Below, one piece after another: positions 12,801-24,800 of a stretch of DNA of 64,000 bases (position 1 is its first letter; each line of letters opens with the position of its first letter). The notes under the pieces are model-generated. The model was not told the DNA's origin. It worked only from the letters and a program-made list of their open reading frames with translations, and searched no databases. Position numbers and translations under genes: made by a program. Source of the DNA: Azorinus chamasolen (taxonomy: Eukaryota > Mollusca > Bivalvia > Cardiida > Solecurtidae); the NCBI GenBank assembly GCA_963576725.1, contig OY755241.1, positions 29,886,853 to 29,950,852 on the forward strand. Direction: 5' to 3'.

Positions 12801-15800
12801 ATTTAGAATTTTGTAGTTTGAAACCATTGTGATAAATTTAAAATAGAGCATTTGCTCCTATAGGAGCAAATTCTCTATTTATCACAATGGTTTCATAAAG
12901 TGACTTTTACAGATGCGTAGAAAGGTGTATTTATGGAGTAAAGGGTTAAGCTTTTCATACTGATTGGACTCTGTAGTTACACCTGGACGGACTATTCCAT
13001 TCTAATAACTTAGGGTTGAAAGGGTTATGTCATACAAATATATGGTTCATCACTGGTAACTCATTATCAATCTCATTATGTCATACAAACGTCTCTTCCT
13101 GTACCGGCTAATACAAAGTAGAACAGTGTAATGAAATATATGGTTCATCTTTGAAACCTAAATAATATAATCTAAATACTATGTCATACAAACAAATATA
13201 ATGACTCATCATTAAAAACGCTATATCATTCTTATTAATATGTCATACAAAACAAGTATATGGTTCATCATAAAAAGCTCAATAATAATCTCATTACTAT
13301 GTCACACAAACAAATATATAATGGTTCATCAAAGAAACCCAATATTAATCTCATTATGTCATAAAAACATATTAAACTAGAGGTTTGTTATTGTCACAAA
13401 AACAGATGTCTCCCTCATTCATCCTCTTTCCAATACACAAGTGTAATGTCTGTAACTCCAAAGTTACCAAGGAGAGACAATTCAAAACCCCTAGGTGCAC
13501 AATTCATGCTGGTCAACGTTCCTGTGAAGTTTGGTGACTCTAGCCCTACTGGTTTCAGAGATACGTGTGACAAAAAGTTTCTCTGAGGTTAAGTTATCAC
13601 ATCAGGGGCAATAACTCAACAATTATCATGGGGAGATATTTCAAAAAACCCAGGTGAACAACAACTGTTGACTCTAGCCCTACTGGTTTCAGAGATATGC
13701 ATGACACAAGTTTGTGACAGACAGGCAGACAAACGGACAGATGGACGGACAAACAACTCTGGCAAAAACAATATGTCGCCCCATAAATGGGGGCGACATA
13801 ATTTTATGCATACGTTTCGTGTTTTTTATTTTTGTTTTGCAAATTCGCTTATATCAACCCTTTGGAACAGGTGAACAAGTGAATTAAGAAAGCAGATAAA
13901 ACCATATATGGCTAGCTTAACCCTTTCTAATACCAGTGCTTCTTCACACCTTTTTTCATTGATAATAAAATGTTCAGAGCTGGTACTTACTACTTTCATT
14001 TCCTGCACAAGTTGCTGGGGGAACCAGCCCTCCTGGCCATTGAGGCTTCCCTTCCACCACTCGTGCTCCTTTGCTATGACATCTATCACTGCATCCTTAT
14101 CAAACTTAAGAGGCTTTCTCTGCCGGCCTGGGTTAGGATTCCCTACGTAGTTAGTTAATGCTTTATATCTCTCAGCTGCAAAAAAAATGAGACAATGGAA
14201 TTTTAACCCTTTCCTTCATATAAACGTTTTTTCATGCATTTGCACAAGTAGAAAAACATCTTTCAAATTCCACTAGCAAACAGGGCAGACCCTGATGAGA
14301 CAGCTCATATAGGAGCCATCTGATCTGGGTTTACTCTGTTTGCAAATATGTGAAATATATGAAGGAAAGGTTAAGTAAACATGTAACGTTTGACCCTCAG
14401 ATTCAATGATGTACAGTAAAACCCCGCTAATGTGACCACCTAAAAGAGGTTTAATTCTGGGTGCTAGATGCAGGTGGTTGCTTAATGCATGACAAAAGTA
14501 ACGCAGAAAGCTCCTAGAGGAGCTTTCTGCATTACTTTTGTCCTGTATTAAGCAACCATCTGCTGATATAGACACCCATTGTTATTCATTAAGTGGTCGC
14601 AATAGAGGGGTTCTACTGTATATTACTCTGGGATATGTGGTACATACTTTTCCGTGGCGGTGGATTGGGCACTGCCTCCTGCTTCTTCTTCCCAATACAC
14701 TCTTTATGTACACAGATTTTTGATGCTGAAAAAAACACAATAAGAAACATCATAGCAGAATTATACTGCAACAGAGGGCCAGATAAGATGTGTAAATTAA
14801 AACATTTTCAAAAATCATTTTTTTATTTCTCCACCAAACCCCATGTTGTGACCCCTCTGTTTGCGATGCCTCCCTCAACATGACAAACAGAAGAGTTCCA
14901 AAATCTGATTTTAACAAGTAAACTGTAGATAATATGGTACTTAACTCTTTTGCTGCCAAATCCTGTTGTCTGCTAACCTTGTCGTCTGCTACAATTTTCA
15001 TTGAAAAACATAGTCACAGTAACAAGCAGTTTGGATCCTGATGAGACACTGATTTACTCGGAGTCTAATCTGGATTCAAACTGTTTGCATAGATAATTAC
15101 AGATGCAACATGGGCAGCGAAAGAGTAGCTGAGTTAAATAACTTCTCAGTGTTGTGGCTACACTGTTTGCAAAGACATAGAAAGGTGGAATTATGGAATA
15201 AAGGGTTTACCCATTCCCTCATATTGACGACTTTTGACAACTCTGTAGAAGTCACTTTGCGAAACCATTGTGATAAATAGAGCATTTGCTCCTATAGGAG
15301 CAAATGCTCTATTTATCACAATGGTTTCAAACTACAAAATTCTAAAATTTTCTTTTTCTCTAGTTAATGCTCCTTTTCGGTAGATTTATTCAGAGGTTGG
15401 ATCTAAAAATAGCCTATGAGGTAATGAGTTAAGCACAAGCTGGTTTGTTTCAAGCAAGTTGTTAATTCCTACCTGAACACATATACCCTTGGAAGAAAAT
15501 GCCACGGAGGAGTTTTCCACAAATATCACAGATTTTGGGTTCAGGGAAAGTGGTCATCACAAAATTCTTTCCTGCTGATGGTTGAGTGTTGTCCCTGAAA
15601 ACACAAGAAATTTCTGGGATATATTTGGCAACATACCTCTGTTTGTTAACCCTTTCCCTGTTCTGTAGTTAGGCCAAATTTCAATACCTACTGAATATTC
15701 ATTAACAAAATAGTTATAAAGAAATATGGAAAATGGAACATTGTGGACATTTTAGAAAGCAAAGAAACAGATCTATCACATTCTATTAGCAAACAGAGCA

Positions 15801-18800
15801 GACCCTGATCAGATGGCTCCTCTAGGAGCCATCTGATCTGGGTCTACTCTGTTTGCAGATGCGTGAAAACACGTTTATATGAGGGAAATGGTTAACTCAT
15901 ACCCTCATATGCTATTTTTAGACAAAGCATTTTTGAATAACTTGACTGAAAAGCAGCATTATGAAAGCAGCATTTACATTTTATGTCAGGTAGCTGTTCA
16001 TATTATTTGGTCAGGGAGCTATCCATATTGTTTGGTCAGAGAGAAGTTCATTGTTAGGTCAAGGAGCTGTTCATATTGTTTGGTCATGGAGCTGTTCATA
16101 GGAGCTGTTCATATTGTTTGGTTAAGAAGCTGTTCATGTTGTTTAACCAGAGATCTGTTCATATTGTTTGAGCAGTGAGCCGTTTATATTGTTTGATCAA
16201 TGAGCTGTTCATATTGTGTAACCAGAGAGCTGTTCATGTTGTTTGATTAGTGAGCTGTTTATATTGTTTTATCAATGAGCTGTTCATATTGTGTGACCAG
16301 ACAGCTGTTCATGTTGTTTGTTCAAGGTTCTGTTCATATTGTTATGTGAGGGAGCTGTTCATACTGTTTGATTACTGAGCTGTTCATATTGTTTGATCAT
16401 AGGAGCTGTTCATATTATTTGATCAGTGAGCTGTTCATATTGTTTGACCAAGGAGCTGTTCATATTGTTTGATCAGGGAGTTGTTCATATTGTTTGACCA
16501 GTGAGCTGTTCATATTGCTTGACCAGTCAGCTGTTCATATTGTTTGGCCAATGAGCTGTTCATATTGTTTGATTAGTGAGCTGTTCATATTGTTTGATCA
16601 GTGAGCTGTTCATATTGTTTGACCAGTGAGCTGCTCATATTGTTTCTCAGGGAGCTGTTCATATTGTTTGGCCAAGGAGCTGTTTATATTGTTTGATCGT
16701 AGGAGCTGTTCATATTGTTTGACCAAGGAGCTGTTCATATTGTTTGACCAAGGAGCTGTTCATATTGTTTGATCAGGGAGCTGTTCATATTGTTTGACCA
16801 GTGAGCTGTGCATATTATTTGATCAGCGAGCTGTTCATATTGTTTGACCAGTGAGCTGTTCATATTGTTTGACCAGTGAGCTGTTCATATTGTTTGACCA
16901 AGGAGCTGTTCATATTGTTTGATCAGTGAGCTGTTCATATTGTTTGATCAAGGAGCTGTTCATACTGTTATGACAGGGAGCTGTTCTTATTGTTTGGTTA
17001 AGGTTTTGTTCATTCTGTTATGTCAAGGATCTGTTCTTATGGTTTGGTTAAGAAGCTGTTCATTCTATATGGTCAGAATGTTGGCACTAGGAGGCCGCGG
17101 CAAACTGACTTACAATGCAAGGTTAATTGCCTCAATCCACTTCATCTTCATGTCCTCTGTTTTGGCAAAGAAAGTATAGGCTAGTGAGTTGTCCTGCTTT
17201 ACCATTTGAAATGAGCAGTTCCACTGGAAAACAAAACATTAGAAATATACACAAAACTCTCGCACATACAGAGCTGCAGATAAAAGTGTGTACCAAAATA
17301 CTAACATCGTCATTTCTCAACTAAACCCTATAATGTGACCACTCATTAGAATCGTCTCGAAGACATGATTCTAAAGAGTAGTCACAGTAGGGAGTTTGAT
17401 GGAAAAATAAATATTTACGTTATTCTTGAAAATGTTTTAATTTACGCATCTTATCTGGAGCGCTGCTAATACCACCACTCAAAAGAAGTACCATTCTCAA
17501 TTTTTAAATCAGGTAGTAACTTAATATAGGACAAAATTTATATACATTTCCTATAGGAGTGTTCTGCATTATTGTTGCCCTGCATTAACCCTTTCCTCCA
17601 CAAATACGCCTTTCTACGCCTCTACAAAAGTTACTTTATGAAACCATTGTGATAAAAAGAGCATTTGCTCCTACATGTATAGGAGCAAATGCTCTATTTA
17701 TCACAATGGTTTCAGACTACAAAATTCTGAAATCCTTTTCTCTAGTTAATGCTCCTTTTCGGTAGATTTAATTCAAAGTGGTTGGATCTAAAAATAGCTT
17801 ATGAAGGAATGGGTTAAGCAATCACCAACTTTTACAATCATGTGGCTTAACTTATATTTTGGAAGATGGTACAATATCTATGAATCCTTTAACCCTTTAC
17901 ATCATAGATACAGTTTGAGGCCTTTGCAAACAGAGAGGATGCTGATCAGACAATCCTATAGGAGCTGTCTGATCAGGTTCTGCTGTTTGCTTATGGAATA
18001 ATGTTGATCTGATTCTACTATTATCAAAAATTCCCTTGTTCATGGCCACATTATAGAAATAATAATGATGTCATAAGCATTCATGATGTCATAAGCATTC
18101 ATAAGCATTCATGATGTCATAAGCATTCATGATGTCATGATTTCTATGAGACTATTCACCATGTAAAAGGTCTAAATGCAACTGCACAACAGTTTATTCA
18201 ATACTTTTAGCAACTCCTTTCTTCTCTATTAACCCATTCCCTCATATTGACGACTTTTGACTACTCTGTACAAGTCACTTTGTGAAACCATTGTGATAAA
18301 TAGAGCATTTGCTCCTATAGGAGCAAATGCTCTATTTATCACAATGGTTTCAAACTACAAAATTCTAAAACTTTCCTTTTCTCCAGTTAGTGCTCCTTTT
18401 CTGTAGATTTATTCAAAAAGGTTGTATCTAAAATTAGCCTATGAGGTAATGGGTTAAATATGAAGTGTTTGTAAAAGACTATACCCAAGTATTGGCGTTA
18501 TCCTATAAATTTGATAACTGATCTTAAAATGTGACATTGGCATGGCACCAATCAAAGGTTGCAGCTTCATGAGACAAGTATACATGCCAAATACTGATTG
18601 GTACCATGTCAAGGTCAAGGTCACATTTCTAGGTCTGGGTCTACTGTTTGCAAATGCATAAATTAGTACTTATAGGAAGAAATGGGTTAACCCTATACCT
18701 CATCAAGATGCCTTCTGAAATCTTTTGAAAACATATCGAGGGCTTGGTGCAAAACTATTCTAACTCCTTCACAAAGTGAAGGAGTTAGTTTAGTTTTGCA

Positions 18801-21800
18801 CCAAGCCCTCGACATTAGAACCAGATCAGACAGCTTCAGGTGGAACTGTCTCATACAGGTCTGCTCTGGTTGCTTGCGGAATTTTAAAATCTCATTTTAC
18901 AGTATCTTTCATGGCCCAAACTTTTATTTTTAATGTGACATTATAACAAAATCAGTTGATGAATTTTTAAAAGTTAGACATTGTTACATACATATTCATG
19001 ATGGAAAGGGCAGGGCCCTTTGAATGCTGATTTTTTAATTAGGCATGTTCCATGATAGTTAAACAACGAAGTTCTTTCAGTATAAAAAGGTATAATTTGT
19101 GAGAGGAGTCAGAATGAAAAACAATGCAGACCCTGATCAGAGAACTCCTCTAGGACAATTAGGCCACACTGTTTGTATTACTGGTATACACATTTCATGC
19201 ATTCAAAGGTTTTATTATATATTGTTTAGTAATTTACTATACCACACCTTGTCTTGTTTTCTCTGACCGTCTCTAACAGACGTTGAAGCATCCACTTTGA
19301 ACTCTGCCAAGACTATGGCCTCCTTAAAACTGTAGGTCTCACCCTGAAATAAACACAGACTAGAACTGATAAACTGTATTTCTCAGCCTGAAATAAATCT
19401 GTTTATCTGTTGTTCTGACTCTGAAATATGCCCCTTTTTCTATGTGTTTGAAATATATGCCCCTTTGTCTAAGCTTTGAAAGACACCCTCCTTTGTCTAA
19501 GGTCTGAAATACGCCCCTTTATCTATGACCCCTGTATCTATGACTGAAACATACCCTTTGTCTATAGCTCTAAAATGCACCCTTCTTTGTCTAAGCTCTG
19601 AAATACACCCTCCTTGGTCGAAGCTCTGAAATACACCCCTTTTGTCTAAGCTCTGAAATACACCCCCTTTTGTCTAAGCTCAGATATACACCCTCCTTTG
19701 TCTAAGCTCAGAAATACACCCTTTGTCTATGCTCTGAAATACACCCCCTTTGTCTAAGCTCTGAAATGCACCCCCTTTGTCTAAGCTCTGAAATGCACCC
19801 CTTTGTCTAAGCTCTGAAATACATCCTCCTTTGTCTAAGCTCTGAAATACACCCCTTTGTCTAAGCTCTGAAATACACCCTCCTTTGTTTAAGCTCTGAA
19901 ATACATCCCCTTTGTCTAAGCTCTGAAATACACCCTCCTTGGAATACTCTATGGAATACACCTTTTTATCAATGACCCCTGTATCTATGACTGAAACACA
20001 CCCTTTGTCTATAGCTCTGAAACATGCCCCTTCATCAATGCTCTGAATCATGCCCCTTTAACTATAGTATGGCTCTGAAATATGCCCCTTTAGCTATAGT
20101 ATGGCTCTGAAATATGTCCCTTAATCTATGCTCTGACATATGCCTCTTTAGCTATAGTATGGCTCTGAAATATGCCCCTTAATCTATACTCTGAAATATG
20201 CCCCTTTAGCTATAGTATGGCTCTGAAATATGCCCCTTCATCTATGCTCTGAAATATGCCACTTTAGCTATAATATGGCTCTGAAATATCCCCTTCATAT
20301 ATGCTCTGAAATATGATCTTTAAGCTATAGTATAGCTCTGAAATATGCCCCTTTATGCTCTGAAATATGCCCCAGGGTTTAGCTACAGCTCTGTACTTTT
20401 GCATGTGCATTACATGCATGGTTACATATGATGAATGTGTTGGTGTTTACATCATGCTAATGAAATGAAATACAAGACATAATGGTATAATAGGGCCATT
20501 GCAATGCTTATGTGTGTAACAAATACATACAGATGCACTGTTTTTTTTGTGAAATATGGTTGGTCATATTTACCCCAAACCTAATATCATGAGAAATCAT
20601 TACAAATAAAATATGAATGTAGTTCAATAATCATTTCAAGCAATTTCCTTCTATTTAATCCATTTCCCTCATATTGACGACTTTTGATGCCTCTGTAAAT
20701 GTTACTTTCTGAAACCATTGAGATAAATAGAGTATTTGCTCCTATGGAGCAAATACTCTATTTATCACAATGGTTTCCAAACTACACAATTCTAAGAATT
20801 TCCTTTTCTCTAGAAAATGTTCCTTTTCGGTAGATTTATTCAAAGATCTAAAAATAGCCTATGAGGAAATGGGCTAACCCTTATCCTTCCAAGCATTAAC
20901 TGACAGGCATTTACTAACAGCTTGGATCCAAATAAAACACCAAGTAACTCAAGTGTCTTACTCCGCATCTCATCTGAAAATGCAAAGTATCAAATCCTGA
21001 GCAGACATCAATTTCTGCCGCATGACAAGGATCAACACTTCATGCTACATGTACTGTCTAGACAGTACACTGCTATACTTGACAACCATGCATAACCATC
21101 TATGAAATGGGGATTTGGGTACAGCTACAAAGTCTATGGGGGTTTGGGTACAGCTACAAAGTCTATGGGGGTCTGGGTACAGCTACAAACTCTATTGGGG
21201 TTTGGGTACAGCTACAAAGTTTATAGCGGTCTGGGTACAGCCACAAAATCTGGGTACAGCTACAAAGTCTACGTCATATACAGCATAACCTCTTTAAAGT
21301 AACCAGTAAATCAAAATCCCTTTACCCCATTCCCTCATATGCTATTTTAGATCCAACTTCTTTGAATATATCAACTGAAAGGAGCATTTACTAGAGAAAA
21401 AGAAAATTTTAGAATTGCTTATCTTTGAAACAATTGTTATAAGTTGAGCATTTGCTTCTATAGAGCAAATGCTCTATTTATCGCAATTTGGTTTCAAAAA
21501 TGGACTTTTACAGAGGTATCAAAAGGCTTCAGTATGAAGGATTGGATTAACCCTTTCCCTGTTCTGTATTTAGGCCAACTTTCAATACCTACTGAATATT
21601 CATTAACAAAATAGTTATAAAGATATATGGAAGAAGGAACGTTGTAGACATTTTAGAAAGCAAAGAAACAGATCTATAATTCTATTAGCAAACAGAGCAG
21701 ACCCTGATCAGATGGCTCCTCTAGGAGTCATCTGATCTGGGTCTACTCTGTTTGCAAATGCATGAAAACACGTTTATATTAGGGAAAGGATTAAGACATT

Positions 21801-24800
21801 AGAAAAAGCTTGCTGCCGTTTTTTGAGTAGATGTTTGGCAGAGGCATGCTTTTGGTGTCTCAATGTGCTTCCCTCTATTTCCCAAACAATAGATATCTAA
21901 TGTCTACCACAACATAGAAAACTTGGCAGTAAAAATATAGGGAAGAGTTCAACAGCCCAAAGACAGCTGGCTGATGGAAGGGTTCAACCGCTAACAAAGA
22001 GCTGACTGGTACAACAAAGTCACAGCTAAAACTCTCTTCTACTGCTCGACTCTTTCAGCACTAAATTAGCAGTGTTGATCAGTCCGTCAGTGTCTTACTA
22101 AAGAGACTACTCAGTATGAAAGGCTTATACTTGCAGGATGATTATGAATGACAAACAGTGCAGACCCTGATCAGAGGACTCTTCTACAAGCCCTCTGATC
22201 TGGGACTGCGCTGTTTGTGACTGTCATTGCGTATGTATCCCACATCGAAAGGGATAAGGGTACTGGAAGGACTAACTGGCATTTCTGGACCTTTGTTTTG
22301 TTGGTCGTATCTGACTGCTTTAACCTATTCCCTTATATTAACGCCTTTGTAAAAGTCACTTTTTGGAACCAATGTGATTAATAGAGCATTTGCTCCATAG
22401 GAGCAAATGCTCGATTTATCACAATGGTTTAAATACTATACAATTCTAAAAGTTTCCTTTTCTCTAGTAAATGATTTAATCAAAGAGGTTGGGTCTAAAA
22501 ATAGCCTATGAAGGAATGAATTAAGGAAAAGTGTGGCAGTTAAAAATGTCTTGAATTTGTTTTCAAAATCATGATCAGTGTCAGACAGTTTGGAACCTGA
22601 TGAGACATCTATTCTGGATCTAAACTGTTTGATCAAGTCATTACATATCTGTCAGCAGCAGGCTCGAAGTTAAACCTTTCCCGCATATAAACGTGTTTTC
22701 ATGCATCTGCAAACTAAGTAGACCCAGATCAGACAGCTCCTATATATAGGAGCCTTCTGATCAGGGTCTGCTCTGTTTGCTAATGGAATTTGAAAGATCT
22801 GTTTCTTTAGTTTCTAAAATGGCTATACTATTACATCTTCCATATTTCTTTATAACTGTTTTGACCATGAAAATTCAGTAGGTATTGAAATTTGGACTAA
22901 ATATAAAACAGGGAAAGGGTTAAACTACAGGAATAATTTAATAACTTTCAGAGATGAAGGTGCCATTATACAACTTCGAGTCTGAGTCCAGACTCAGGTG
23001 TCTGTTTGATCAGATTTTTAGCAAGCTCAAAGTCTGACCAATCAGATACTAGAGAAGGATCTCAGACTCGAACAAAACATTTATAACCTCGGTGCCAAGA
23101 TGAGAATCTAAACTGTTCATAACTTTAAAGCTGTTTTTGAAATGGTAAAATATAATATGTCAATGGATGACAAGCTTTTCATAATTTTTAGTTTAGAACT
23201 GAAAAGTTGAAAGGCTTGACCCTTTAACTTATGACTATTCATGTAAGGATTTTTTTTCCAAGTAGAAACTGAAAATCATATACAGTAAAACCCCGCTAAT
23301 GCGACCACCTAAAAGAGGTATAATTCTGGGTGCTAGATGCAGGTGGTAGCTTAATGCAGGACAAAAGTAATGCAGAAAGCTCCTAGGAGCTTTCTGCAAT
23401 ACTTTTGCCCTGCATTAAGCAACCACCTGCTTATAAAGACAACCATGTGTATTTATTAAGTGGTCGCATTAGAGGTGTTCTACTGTATATACTATTTTGA
23501 TAGAGCAGGCCCTGGTCAGATGGCCCCTACAGGATCAGTCTGATCTGGGTCTACTGTTCGCAAAGGCATTAAATGATACCAACACATCTACAACCTGTGT
23601 TTCCCGAATATTAGGTTTTGAAGCAAAATAATGGCAGGGTCTCTAAATTGCTTGGCAACAGAAAATTGTCCATAGATACTGTGAGCAATGTCCTTGCAAC
23701 TGTAACAAATACAAAAGCGTAGCTGGTTTGCCAAAAATGCAACATATACTGAACACAGAAACAGTTATGTGGAGAACCATCAGTAATCATACATAGCCCT
23801 TATACTACTAATGTAAGAATTTCATCTAGGAATAAGGGGCCGGGAATGAATAAGGACTAGGAATAAAGGACCAGGGGCCCATTATACTAAAGATGGTATG
23901 ATCAAAATCAGTGTAAGTCCTAATTTACAACTATTGCTACTACTCAGACAGCCGAAATTATTGCACATTGTAGTGTGCAGCAATGAAGGCCAACTTCGTA
24001 CAATGGAAATTATCATAAGTTCTATCATGCGACAATCACAAATTCCAGTTCCGATCATTGTATGTCAGAAGTTATGATAATCTCAGTCATACAATCTTTA
24101 ATAAAATGTGCCCCAGGACATTGAAAACAATGTTGATTACGAACAGCCACATAGAGAATATTTAATATTCAATAGCGCGCATCCAACGACATTCAGTACA
24201 CTGTATTTACTCTACATACTGGGGTACCAAATCTCACCTACCCTATGACAAAATAACTTGTGTAAAGAGTGCTCCAGAAAGAGTTGTTTGATCGGGTCTA
24301 CAATATTTGCTACTATGTCAGTCTAATTTAAAGTTATCAACTTGGTGCCAAATTGAAATATTCAGCTTTACAAATTGGTGTCTAATTGAATTTTCAAAAT
24401 TACTAACTAGTGGAGTGGAGAGATTGGGTGTCTGCATACTTAGGAGTATTTAGGGTACAAACTAGTGGAGAGGGGAGATTGGGTGTTCCAATACTTAGGA
24501 AATTAGGGAGGAGTAGGGCGATTGGGTGTCTGAATACTTACAGTTTATGGGTGAAGAGGAGATTTAAGGTGGAGAGGGAAGATTGGGTGTCTAAATACTA
24601 AGGTATTTAGGTTGGAAAGGGAAAACTGGGTGTCTGAATACTTAAGGTATTTTGGGTGGAGAGGAGAGAGTGGGTGTCTAAATACTGAGGTATTTAGGTT
24701 GGAGAGGGAGAGACTGGGTGTCTGAATACTAAGGTATTTAGGGTGGAGAGGGAAGACTGGTTGTCTGAATACTAAGGGTATAGAGGAGAGAGTGGTTGTC

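Noticed and set aside
15990..17085. CRISPR-like array
   Set aside because: Units are contiguous 25-bp tandem repeats without unique spacers, in a eukaryotic intron.
19680..20051. 123-codon minus-strand open frame with repeated VFQSLDKGG
   Set aside because: It is the 27-bp minisatellite unit read in frame; the frame breaks where units of other length start, and it lies between Vav exons.
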